DNA of 64,000 bases. Source: Anaerolineaceae bacterium 4572_78 (GTDB taxonomy: Bacteria > Chloroflexota > Anaerolineae > 4572-78). The position numbers were made by a program, and so were the translations under genes. Every line of letters starts with the position of its first letter. Positions within the stretch are counted from its first letter, which is position 1. Positions 43,136 through 55,197 of this stretch are shown in pieces. The notes beneath the pieces are model-generated. The model saw only the letters and a list, made by a program, of their open reading frames with translations. It was not told where the DNA came from and made no database searches. The stretch lies in NCBI GenBank assembly GCA_002084875.1, contig NBMH01000019.1, positions 1-64,000 of the forward strand. Direction: 5' to 3'.

Positions 43136-44062
43136 ATGACAATAATAAAATGTAGTGTGTGTATTACAGCCCACAACGAAGAAGAGAACATAAAACAAAT
43201 TTTAGAATCAATGAGTAATCAACGATTACACAACGTTCAGATTACGGAAATCATCGTGGTGGCTTCGGGATGCACAGATAACACCGAAGCGATTGTGGAA
43301 GCATACGCTCAGATTGAGCCTCGTATCAAGCTATTTATCCAACAGAAACGTGAAGGAAAAACAAGTGCAATTAATGTTTTCCTTCGTCATGCCCAAGAAA
43401 AAATTTGTGTTTTGGAAAGCGGCGATACAGTTCCTCATGAAGATGCCATTGAAAACATGGTCAGGATGTTTGCCGACCCTGCAGTAGGCATGACTGGGGC
43501 TCATAAAGTTCCTGTGAATACACCCGACCATATTGTGGGATATTTTTCTCATCTGCGACTTGCCTTAGAACATCAACTTTGCTTGGAAATTCCACGTTTG
43601 GGGGAATTAATTGCTTTTCGGAAAGTGTTTGATTCTATCCCCCTTGATATAGCTATGGATGAGGCTTTTGTAGAAGCATTGGTCATTCGGCGAGGATTAC
43701 AAGTACGGTATGCTCCTGATGCAATCGTTTATAATATGGGACCAACTACGATTACTGATTTTATCAAACAACGCCGCCGAAACCATGCAGGACATTTGCA
43801 TTTGCAAGAAAAGTATGGCTATCAAGTTTCTAGCTTAAATTCAAATCGTGTTCTCAAAGTGGCAATTAGCAAAGTATGGGGAGCAATACGTTTAATAGGT
43901 GTACTTTTCTGGTTAGGTATACTTGAATTTTATGCTCGTTTGCTTGGAACATGGGATTACAAAGTTAATAAAAATACCCATGTGGTTTGGGATATAGCCT
44001 GGACGACTAAGAAATTAGTATACCACAAATCCCACAGGGAGAAGGAGGGCTCTGGGGCTTAG
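43136..44062 (+). CDS. GT2-family glycosyltransferase
   Basis: CSVCITAHNEEENIKQILESM; KREGKTSAINVFL; ESGDTVPHEDAIENM. Confidence 0.9.
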   Translation: MTIIKCSVCITAHNEEENIKQILESMSNQRLHNVQITEIIVVASGCTDNTEAIVEAYAQIEPRIKLFIQQKREGKTSAINVFLRHAQEKICVLESGDTVPHEDAIENMVRMFADPAVGMTGAHKVPVNTPDHIVGYFSHLRLALEHQLCLEIPRLGELIAFRKVFDSIPLDIAMDEAFVEALVIRRGLQVRYAPDAIVYNMGPTTITDFIKQRRRNHAGHLHLQEKYGYQVSSLNSNRVLKVAISKVWGAIRLIGVLFWLGILEFYARLLGTWDYKVNKNTHVVWDIAWTTKKLVYHKSHREKEGSGA

Positions 44063-44116
44063 ACATGACAAGTATTTGAAATCTGTCATGTCTAGTTCTG
44101 AAACCTGTCAGGTCTG
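44061..44116. repeat. Palindromic repeat family B, overlapping the 3' end of aspS
   Basis: agacatgacaagtatttgaaatctgtcatgtctagttctgaaacctgtcaggtct. Confidence 0.75.
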
Positions 44117-45874
44117 AAGCCGAATATGCAAATCATTCAACTGATGTTCCATGACAGGCGTAGGAACACCCGCCATCAAGTCGGCAGCCGATTGAGATTT
44201 TGGGAAAGCAATAACTTCGCTGATATTTGGTTCACCTGCTAAAATCATCACCAAGCGGTCAATACCAGAAGCAATCCCACCATGCGGCGGTGTGCCGTAT
44301 TCAAACGCTTCAAGCATATGACCGAATTGGTCTTTAGCCTCTTCGATATCCAAGCCAATCAAATCAAATATTTTCTCTTGTATATCTCGCTGATGAATCC
44401 GAATACTACCACCAGCTAATTCATAGCCGTTGCATACTAAATCATGCTGTTTGCCATGTGCCTTACTTGGGTCAGTGTCAAGAAATGTAATATCCTCATC
44501 CATCGGTGCAGTAAAAAGATGATGACTTGGGTCCCATCGTTTTTCGTCTTCATTCCACATGACAAGAGGAAAATCAATCACCCAGCAAAAGGCGACCACA
44601 TCATCATCCACTAAGCCTAATCGCTTGCCAAATTCATCCCGCAACTTAGCTAGGGCATTATTGGCAATTTCAGCAGTATCTGCCACAATCAGCAATAAAT
44701 CACCAGGCTCACCCTCTAAATGTTTGACAATATTATCAACGATTTCAGGCTTGAGGAATTTGATAAATGATGAACGATGTGGTTTATCACCATCGCCTAC
44801 AATCAACCATGCTAACCCTTTTGCCCCAAACTGTCGGACAAATTTGGTCAACTCATCAATTTTCTTACGACTATAGGTGCCGCATCTTTTAGCATTGATT
44901 CCTCTGACCATGCCTCCATTATTAATGGTATTAGAAAACACCTTGAATCCACAATCAGCAACCAAATCATTTAGTGTTTTTAATTCCAGCCCAAAACGAA
45001 TATCTGGTTTATCAATACCAAAACGTTCCATCACTTCGGGATAGTTAAAACGTGGAAAGGGTTTGTGGAGGATTTTCTTGTCGCTTACATCCTCCACAAT
45101 GCCAGTCATGAGTCTTTCTGTCAAAGTCAGAATATCATCTTGGTCAACAAAACTCATTTCCAAGTCAAGTTGGGTAAATTCGGGTTGTCTGTCACCACGT
45201 TGGTCTTCATCACGAAAACAGCGGGCAATTTGAAAATAACGTTCATACCCCGCAATCATTAACAACTGTTTTAATTGCTGTGGGCTTTGCGGCAAAGCAT
45301 AGAATTTACCAGGATGAACGCGACTAGGAACCAAATAATCTCTAGCACCTTCGGGCGTACTTTTAAACAAAATCGGCGTTTCGACTTCGATAAAGCCTTC
45401 TTTTGCAAGGAAATTACGCATGTACAAAATGACATTATGCCGAAGTAGCATATTTCGTTGCATGCGTTGCCGTCGTAAATCCAAATAGCGATATTTCAGC
45501 CGTAGTGCTTCATCAACAGTATCTTCCTTATTGATGTAAAACGGTGGTGTTTTAGCAGGATTGATAATTTCGATAGCATGGGCAATCACTTCAATCGCAC
45601 CTGTTGGCATATTCGGATTTGCTAAACCTTCGGGACGATGATGCACTATCCCTTCTATTTTTATTACATATTCATTTCGTAAACGGGTAGCAGTTTCGTG
45701 ACATGTTGCTTCATGTTCGGGATTAAAAACAATTTGGCTAAGCCCCCAGCGATCTCGCAGGTCAATGAAGACTAGACCGCCATGGTCTCGCCATTGATTT
45801 ACCCAACCTGATAAGATGACTTTTTTGCCGTCATGTTCGGCACGAAGTTCGCCACAGTTATGTGTTTTATACAT
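44108..45874 (-). CDS. aspS: Aspartate--tRNA ligase, bacterial type
   Basis: [81 protein letters not shown]. Confidence 0.96.
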   Translation of the reverse strand: MYKTHNCGELRAEHDGKKVILSGWVNQWRDHGGLVFIDLRDRWGLSQIVFNPEHEATCHETATRLRNEYVIKIEGIVHHRPEGLANPNMPTGAIEVIAHAIEIINPAKTPPFYINKEDTVDEALRLKYRYLDLRRQRMQRNMLLRHNVILYMRNFLAKEGFIEVETPILFKSTPEGARDYLVPSRVHPGKFYALPQSPQQLKQLLMIAGYERYFQIARCFRDEDQRGDRQPEFTQLDLEMSFVDQDDILTLTERLMTGIVEDVSDKKILHKPFPRFNYPEVMERFGIDKPDIRFGLELKTLNDLVADCGFKVFSNTINNGGMVRGINAKRCGTYSRKKIDELTKFVRQFGAKGLAWLIVGDGDKPHRSSFIKFLKPEIVDNIVKHLEGEPGDLLLIVADTAEIANNALAKLRDEFGKRLGLVDDDVVAFCWVIDFPLVMWNEDEKRWDPSHHLFTAPMDEDITFLDTDPSKAHGKQHDLVCNGYELAGGSIRIHQRDIQEKIFDLIGLDIEEAKDQFGHMLEAFEYGTPPHGGIASGIDRLVMILAGEPNISEVIAFPKSQSAADLMAGVPTPVMEHQLNDLHIRLQT

Positions 45875-45916
45875 TTTTTCTTCCTTCGTAAATAATTAGA
45901 TATAATAGCGGTAGGT

Positions 45917-45950
45917 AGACCTGACAGGTTTTTAGATACATGTCAGGTCT
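45917..45950. repeat. Palindromic repeat family B
   Basis: agacctgacaggtttttagatacatgtcaggtct. Confidence 0.8.
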
Positions 45951-46111
45951 ATGTAATTGAAACTTATTTTAACACACCTTGGAAAAAATGGCAATTGAAC
46001 AATCATGGCAATATTATTTTGTTGTTTGCTTGTTTCTAGTTTGTAGGCTATAATCAAAATGATTTTGTCTATATTTCTAATTTGCGTCAATCATTAAGGA
46101 GATTTATCACA

Positions 46112-48210
<2,099 letters not shown>

Positions 48211-48335
48211 AGAGCTGTTCAATGCTAGTTGTAGGGGCGGGCCATACGCCCCTTACTATTAAGCTTGCTTTTTCATGTCAAAGCAAGCTTTGACCATCCA
48301 ATTTATCTTGTCAAAAAATAACATTGAACAGCTCT
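48211..48335 (+). mobile_element. MITE-like 125-bp element with 14-bp terminal inverted repeats carrying a family-A core
   Basis: AGAGCTGTTCAATG ... CATTGAACAGCTCT perfect inverted repeat flanking aagcttgctttttcatgtcaaagcaagctttgaccatccaatttatcttgtca. Confidence 0.7.
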
Positions 48336-48489
48336 TGCTGGGGTGGGGTTTTGCTCCCAGCAGGGAGATGGGAAGTAAGTCAGGCTTTTTTTTAGTTAAA
48401 TCAGGGAATCCCTCATGGTATGTTGAAATAATCTAGGGTATAATTTATAATGTAAATATTTATAATTGGAAGTTAGGACAATTAAAAAC

Positions 48490-51400
48490 ATGAAAAAATT
48501 ACGATTAAAACGTACAAGAGGACAAAGTCTGGTTGAATTTGCACTTATTCTTCCCATCTTATTGCTAGTATTAGTTGGCATTCTTGAAGGAGGACGGTTA
48601 GTCTTTATTTGGATATCTGTTCAACATGCCGCTCGAACTGCGGCTCGTTATGCAATATCGGGACAACCCTTAGATATTAATGGTGAATTATGGCAACTTG
48701 ATGCTTTTTATCCCCCCCAACATTCAAGTAACCCCGAAGATAGCCGCGTTTTCCATATCCAAAATGTAGCAATTGCAGCTTCTTCTTGGACAGGATATTC
48801 CAAAATCTTAACCAAAACAAATCTAGCCGCCTCTGAGCTAGATTTTGGCAAATGCTTTGATATAACACAATCTACTATAGATTATCCTGGTATTGCCTTT
48901 AATGAAGAATGTAGCGGAGTATTAGGCATCCAAGTTGAAGGCTGTTGTCAATTGGTCGGTTTTCAGGAAAAGATGGTACCAAATTTTGCGGGAGTGCCTG
49001 GTACAGATGTTCGAGTTACAGTATATCAACAGGTAAAATTTATGCTACCTTTTTATGAAAGTTTAGGTAGCCTTGCCTTTAGAAATAAACCTATTCTTGT
49101 TAGTGCTTCTGTTAAGATGAAAAATGAGGGAATTGGTAGTGCTTCGCAAGCTCAAGAACTTATTGATGATATTGGCGGGATATGTCCAAATCCTCCTTGC
49201 TACGCCTCCCCTACCCCACCTCACACTCCTATTCCTAAATGCCATATTACAATTGATAGTGATGGGAATGGTGGGGATGATTGTAATTGTTATTATTTTA
49301 AGGGTGAAACAATTTCTGCCGAACTTGTGAATTGTAACCAAAACGAAAGCTATGATATTTATATTAAAAATGCAAGTCAAGAAAATACAGTAGAGTCAGT
49401 TGTTGTTAGTAGTAATCCGCAACCTTTTACAATAGACGTGACTGCTCCACCATTACCTAACCCTATTTTGATATGTGCCCCATATTATATTGATGCTCGT
49501 CAGAATAATGATGTAAAAGCTTTTATTCCTAGCACGACACAAACCGATGATGCTGGTGGTGCAACAGGATTAGAAATTGAGACCGAGCGTCTGGTTAATC
49601 CTCCTTCTGATGATTTTGTGTTAGAGAGTACTCAAACAGATAATGGTACCACTGCCGCGACTTATGATTTGGAATTTGGACATGCTTGTATTCGTGTCGA
49701 CCGTACCGCAGGAAGTTGTGGTTCTGAAACACAAGACCCGCCTGTCATTGCGGTCACTGTGCCAGAAAACAGCTCGATTTCTCTGCGACTGGAAAAGCAT
49801 GCCTACGATTCAGATTATAGTGTGGAAAGTAATATTCCTGGTGCTTCTGTTCGAACAAGCACGACCAATGGGGCGGGAACGGGCGTTTTGGATTCACCTC
49901 CCACTTATGCTATTCCTGATGGTACGCCCAATGGCACTTATGAAATTAGTACCAAAGACATGGATGATAATATTATTGCTGTGGTGAGAATTGCAGTAGA
50001 TACTCCATCTAATGCCTATATTTATGTTAAAAATGGTACGACGCATGCCGCGGGTACGATGCTCAATTTACAATTGAGAAACCACCCTGATGGAGAATAT
50101 AACATTTTCTGGCGAAATACCAAACAAAATAACCTAAGCCCAACATCGACAATTGGGCCGGATGTAAATTATCCGTTCAATTTCACAATTCCATCCGATA
50201 CACCTGTAGGCACTTATCGGCTAGCTTCTAAATTAGTCGGTTCAAATGATGAAACTGCTGGGGTCGACATAGAAGTTACTGTTACAAACGGAAACATAGA
50301 AATCTACGAAAATTCTGGAGACCCTAATCCACTTCATGTGGATAAGGGGGGTCTTGACATTGCACAAATACCTGGCTCACCCATTACTGTTAAAATAAAT
50401 AATCACAATCCTTATGAGACCTATCAAATTTATGCTAGTGGAAGTGGTATGACCACCACTTTGTTGTTAGGTCACGTTTATGCTGATGCTACAGGTGCAG
50501 GGGCAGTAAATACTTATATACCCAATACAATTTATCAAGACATGTCCATTGATGTCGCTTCATATCCGATAGGAGTGAGTCCCGCACAAGGTGCACCTTT
50601 TGCAACTGTTGAACAACAAGTGGCATTGGTTGATTTAATCGTAACTAATATCGACATGCCGACGGACCCGCCCTTTAACGAATATTTCCCTATTACTTTG
50701 ACTGTGAAAAATGATTCTGATGTATCTATTCCTTCTCATCTAACTTTTGATGTGGATGTGTATGTTGACCCACCGTTGGCACCAGATTTGGGAAGCTATT
50801 TACCGCCTGGTAATATAAAACGATGGCACATGAATGGTCTGGCAAGTCAAGCCTCAACTACTATGACCGCTCCAGTGGTGTTGCTAGGTGCGACCGAACA
50901 TAAAATTTATGCACGAGTCGACACTTCTCAACGCGTTATAGAAGGTTCACCTGCTGAAGCAGATTCTGGTTCGAGTAACGAATTTAACAATATAATATCA
51001 ACAACGGTTTTGCTGGATGAGTGTTCTGAAGAAATCACTTCTGCTGATGATGAGGGGTGGGTTATAGAGTCTTTTGGTAATGCAGAGCATGAAGGTTACT
51101 ATACTTACCAAATGACAAACAGTCTGCAAATTGCTACACTCGGGGGCTGGACATCTGCCCGCAATGATGATACGCAAAACTTTAATGGCTCAAATGATAG
51201 CGGTTATACTTATGCGTATCGAAATTTCTCGGGCAATTTTGAAGTGCAAGCTCTGGTGGGAAGCAATGATCCTGGCAGTGACGGACTTGGATTTTATAGC
51301 AAATGGGGTATAGAAATCCGCGACTCTGCGGCAGGGAATGCAAAAAAACTACAATGGGCTTTCTATGACCGATTTCAAAGAATACAGATACTTTATCGTC

Positions 51401-53823
51401 ATGGTAATTCGGTATGTTACACTTTAGGGGACAAGTCGTTTCCTCCGACACCAGGAACAATTGCTCAACCTGCTTGGATTAGAGTAATTAGAAATGGCGG
51501 CAAATTTGAATTGTATTATATGCCGGGGGGAAGCTCACATTGGTTGCAGGCAGATGTAACAGGATGGGATAGTGGTAACTGTGGTTTAACTAATGGAGCT
51601 GTTAATGATACCATGTCTGGTAATGTTCTAGTAGGTGTTTTTGCTACAACATACAAAGACAATGCTCCACCAAATACTTTTGAAGAATATAAGTTTTATG
51701 ACTTTACTAAATTTCATATATGTACAGCTGGGACAGGTTGTACCTCTGGTAATGTACTTTATGGGGTTGATTACGATAGCGATAATGGTGTGGTAGACAA
51801 CGGCTGGAATGTAATTGCTTACGGTTCTGCCAAGTCAGCCAGTCCACCATATTCCTTCATGCGAGAGGTAATTCGTCCTTACCAAGCCTTTACTAGCACG
51901 AACAATGAAGTTACGATGATTACCAATGGGCAAGGCGTTGAAGCAACTAATGATTTTGGAAACGATAACGGTTATGTCCTATCAAACATCAGTGTAACTG
52001 GTGATTTTGATGTGCGAGTTCAGTTGACCGAACAAAACGATTTAGAGCCTGTGATGTATTCTAATGGCAATGACCTAAATATATCCGATAAAGCTGTGGC
52101 TGGTATAGAACTCAGGGCAACTTTTGAAGGGAATTCTGATAAAGTTGCATGGTTTGCTGCTCATGGTAGCGGCTTAAATTACATTAGTCGTATCAATGGA
52201 AATACTTCGCTTGGTTCTGGTGGGATTGGTGGAGGTGGTTTGCCTGTTTGGTTACGCATGGTGCGGTCAGGAGAAAAAGTTAGTCTTTCATATTCACTGG
52301 AAAATACCGATACTCCTACAGATTGGAAAGCCGTCACTAATTTTGATATAGAGCTTCCATCTCTTGCCTATTTTGGTTTCATCAACGCCTCAAGTGATGA
52401 TTTCCGCCGCAATACCGTCAAATTTGAGAACTTTCATTTTTGTGGGAATGCGGGAGGCGGAAGTCGTTGTGGTGAGGTGCGTGAGACAAGTGGTTTAGTG
52501 ATATTGGACTCAACAAATCATGTAAATAATCTGTCAGGATGGGAAACTACCTATCGGGAAGGTTATGTCGGCATGCGTCCCAATGCAGCCAATAGTGAAC
52601 TGCACTATGATGTTGATATTACCAATTCAGGAGATTACAATGTGTGGCTATTGGGAGCAAAATCAGCTGGTTATGGACACCAGCCTAAGATTAAATTTGG
52701 TAAGCATGGTGGAGCATTAAGCGAATGTATTATTCCTGTTGAGATGGGACAAAGTACACTAGGTTGGTTTAAGTGTACGACCATAAATGTTACACAGGTG
52801 AGCACGAAATTCATGGCAAAGTCAGGAATAGATGGTTTTCCTGGTTTTGAGTTGTACCAAATCTTACTGACCACAGACCCAAATTATAATCCTGATGTGG
52901 ATGGTCAAACATCTCAATCACAGTGTACCACAGCCTTAACACTTCAAAATGATATACCGCCACTTTTGCGGGATTGTGAAAATATCGTTACTGATGGGAA
53001 TTTTGAGATGTCTCCCACGTTGAGTGATTGGGAATATTCATCTGTACTTGAAGGAGTCGTTCGGATTCCTGACCCACATTATCGGGCACCGAATGAAATT
53101 TATAGTCTCCGTATGCCTGCTACTGGTGGTCGCCGCCCATGGTTAGAACAAGTTGTTTCCATGCCCGATTGGGTGTTGGAACCAGGACCAAATAATTCTG
53201 GAACACACATAGATTTAACATTAAAAGCTGGGGTTGACCCTCAAACTGCCCCCCAACCTGACCCGTTGTATGTGCTTCTGCAAAATCAAGGTGGGGTTGA
53301 TTTGACAGGGCAACTTGAACTAACAACTGGTGCTACAGAGCCTTACATTGACCCAAATGGTGAATATGTAAACAACGATTGGCAATCAATTGGCTATCGT
53401 TTTACGGATTATTTCCAAGATACACCCGCTTATGCAGGGCAGTCTTTGCTTCTCCGTTTTGAGTCGCCAAACTTAGATAATACTTATCGTAGCGTCTTTT
53501 TCCTAGACAACATTTACTTAAATGTTTGTACTGCTCAACCTGAACTGCCTTATACAAGCAAGTTGCATGGACGAGTAGATGTATTTTTCAGTGGCATTGG
53601 TAATGTTCCTAAAGCAGGTGTTTTTGTGTGGGCTTATGCTGTTAATGGGGAAATGCAAAAGACCTATACTATTCATGATGCCACCTATAATTTTTATGAT
53701 TTCCCTGCGGGAGATTATATTGTCTATTCTGAATATTTTGAAGGTGTGGGTTTGTATGTTGCTTCTGATGAGGTAACACTACCTGAAAGTGGAGAGGTAG
53801 AATTAAACTTGACGCTTCGTTAA
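48490..53823 (+). CDS. Giant TadE-like protein with about 1,700-aa multidomain ectodomain
   Basis: RGQSLVEFALILPILLLVLVGILEGGRLVF TadE signature; CARDB-like VALVDLIVTNIDM...FPITLTVKNDSD; two laminin-G/DUF1349-like modules; C-terminal Cna-B-like module. Confidence 0.8.
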   Translation: MKKLRLKRTRGQSLVEFALILPILLLVLVGILEGGRLVFIWISVQHAARTAARYAISGQPLDINGELWQLDAFYPPQHSSNPEDSRVFHIQNVAIAASSWTGYSKILTKTNLAASELDFGKCFDITQSTIDYPGIAFNEECSGVLGIQVEGCCQLVGFQEKMVPNFAGVPGTDVRVTVYQQVKFMLPFYESLGSLAFRNKPILVSASVKMKNEGIGSASQAQELIDDIGGICPNPPCYASPTPPHTPIPKCHITIDSDGNGGDDCNCYYFKGETISAELVNCNQNESYDIYIKNASQENTVESVVVSSNPQPFTIDVTAPPLPNPILICAPYYIDARQNNDVKAFIPSTTQTDDAGGATGLEIETERLVNPPSDDFVLESTQTDNGTTAATYDLEFGHACIRVDRTAGSCGSETQDPPVIAVTVPENSSISLRLEKHAYDSDYSVESNIPGASVRTSTTNGAGTGVLDSPPTYAIPDGTPNGTYEISTKDMDDNIIAVVRIAVDTPSNAYIYVKNGTTHAAGTMLNLQLRNHPDGEYNIFWRNTKQNNLSPTSTIGPDVNYPFNFTIPSDTPVGTYRLASKLVGSNDETAGVDIEVTVTNGNIEIYENSGDPNPLHVDKGGLDIAQIPGSPITVKINNHNPYETYQIYASGSGMTTTLLLGHVYADATGAGAVNTYIPNTIYQDMSIDVASYPIGVSPAQGAPFATVEQQVALVDLIVTNIDMPTDPPFNEYFPITLTVKNDSDVSIPSHLTFDVDVYVDPPLAPDLGSYLPPGNIKRWHMNGLASQASTTMTAPVVLLGATEHKIYARVDTSQRVIEGSPAEADSGSSNEFNNIISTTVLLDECSEEITSADDEGWVIESFGNAEHEGYYTYQMTNSLQIATLGGWTSARNDDTQNFNGSNDSGYTYAYRNFSGNFEVQALVGSNDPGSDGLGFYSKWGIEIRDSAAGNAKKLQWAFYDRFQRIQILYRHGNSVCYTLGDKSFPPTPGTIAQPAWIRVIRNGGKFELYYMPGGSSHWLQADVTGWDSGNCGLTNGAVNDTMSGNVLVGVFATTYKDNAPPNTFEEYKFYDFTKFHICTAGTGCTSGNVLYGVDYDSDNGVVDNGWNVIAYGSAKSASPPYSFMREVIRPYQAFTSTNNEVTMITNGQGVEATNDFGNDNGYVLSNISVTGDFDVRVQLTEQNDLEPVMYSNGNDLNISDKAVAGIELRATFEGNSDKVAWFAAHGSGLNYISRINGNTSLGSGGIGGGGLPVWLRMVRSGEKVSLSYSLENTDTPTDWKAVTNFDIELPSLAYFGFINASSDDFRRNTVKFENFHFCGNAGGGSRCGEVRETSGLVILDSTNHVNNLSGWETTYREGYVGMRPNAANSELHYDVDITNSGDYNVWLLGAKSAGYGHQPKIKFGKHGGALSECIIPVEMGQSTLGWFKCTTINVTQVSTKFMAKSGIDGFPGFELYQILLTTDPNYNPDVDGQTSQSQCTTALTLQNDIPPLLRDCENIVTDGNFEMSPTLSDWEYSSVLEGVVRIPDPHYRAPNEIYSLRMPATGGRRPWLEQVVSMPDWVLEPGPNNSGTHIDLTLKAGVDPQTAPQPDPLYVLLQNQGGVDLTGQLELTTGATEPYIDPNGEYVNNDWQSIGYRFTDYFQDTPAYAGQSLLLRFESPNLDNTYRSVFFLDNIYLNVCTAQPELPYTSKLHGRVDVFFSGIGNVPKAGVFVWAYAVNGEMQKTYTIHDATYNFYDFPAGDYIVYSEYFEGVGLYVASDEVTLPESGEVELNLTLR

Positions 53824-53862
53824 ATTTGGTGTATGATAGCTTACTTCGTAAACTCCACTCTA

Positions 53863-53896
53863 CTTGAGCGAAAAAGCTTGCTTTTTCATGTCAAAA
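53863..53896 (+). repeat. Palindromic repeat family A (partial), immediately upstream of the 53901 ORF
   Basis: ttgagcgaaaaagcttgctttttcatgtcaaaa. Confidence 0.75.
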
Positions 53897-53900
53897 GGAA

Positions 53901-54667
53901 ATGCTAAATCTTATGGTTCAAATAACAAAATTATTAAAATATCTTTTTCTCATTTGCCTAATTAGTCTTGGACTTGGATTAATCTTCACTCCAACGAGCT
54001 ATGCCATTGACCCTGAAACCTTCGGCGAACCTGCTAACTTAGCAAACACGGCAGTGCAAGGGCTTCAATCTGGGCGACCAACTATTGCCATTTATGATGG
54101 CACCATAGCAGTCCTTTGGAGTGATGGCTTTAATACTGACGAGGCGACCAAAGAAGCAGGTCATGTTTATTTGCAAAGTGCTACTGAAACGGGTAGTTAT
54201 TGGCGACCTAAAATCAAGGTCATGGATGCTACAAGGGATGACTGGAGTTTAGACCCAAAATTTATTTTTGATAACAACGGTGATAAAGTGCATGTGGTCT
54301 GGGCTCAAGCTAATTCATGTGCAGATGACTTAACAACATGTCAATTCGAGGCAATTTACTACACACAATGCGACCTTTCAGGTGATACCAATACATGTCT
54401 AACACCTCAAATTGTGGCAGAGATAGAAACATATATCTATCGTACTCCTGACATTGTCCAAGATAATATGAACAATTTGCATGTTGTTTGGAACGAACTG
54501 ATTGGTAATAAAGTGTATTACAGTCGAGGCGAGATAAGCAGCGAAAATGTGGATTGGAGTACGCCTACTGAAGTGAGTGAGGCAGTTGATGGAAATGCTC
54601 CACAAATTGCCTTTTCTAATGGGCGACTGCATTTAGTTTGGGGTGATTTTTCTGCAATGAAAATAAA
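53901..54667 (+). CDS. Secreted BNR/sialidase-like protein, N-terminal part (frame lost near 54660)
   Basis: Signal peptide; repeated IAVLWSDGF, VHVVWAQANS, NLHVVWNELIG, LHLVWGDFS. Confidence 0.65.
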
Positions 54668-55197
54668 TCATTTATATCTTATGGTGATAACATCTATATC
54701 ACGTTTGACATGGAAAGCTCTACCGTTGAGAGCGATGATAGTTACGCTATTTTCTATGCCTATTCTGCTGATAATGGTGATGTTTTCTCACTTGATGGCA
54801 TAAAAAATATCCCATATCAGAAAGTTGATGATGAACCTGTCATGGGTGATAAAATTAAGGATTATCGTTCTAACCGTTTCGCCCCGCAAAGTGGGCTTCA
54901 ACCACAATTGTTCATTCCCATAAATACTCCCACAGGAGAACTGCATGCCACTTGGCACCATCAACCCCAGACTTATGGGATAAATAAATTTGAGGTGTAT
55001 TATTCATACATAACCGATACCGAAACAAGTATTTCATGGACAACACCTGTAACAGTAAGCAGTACCTCAACAGATGATTCAGGCGGCGGAAAGTACATGA
55101 AAGAAACAGATACTAAGGTAATTAACAGTCAAGGCTCCGTTGGTTCTGATTTTGTCATGAGTGGGCAAGAAAATATTCATAAAAAAATCTTAGTTTG
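54663..55197 (+). CDS. Continuation of the same protein in -1 frame
   Basis: Frame reads [35 protein letters not shown], restored by one extra A at about 54660-54663. Confidence 0.6.
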
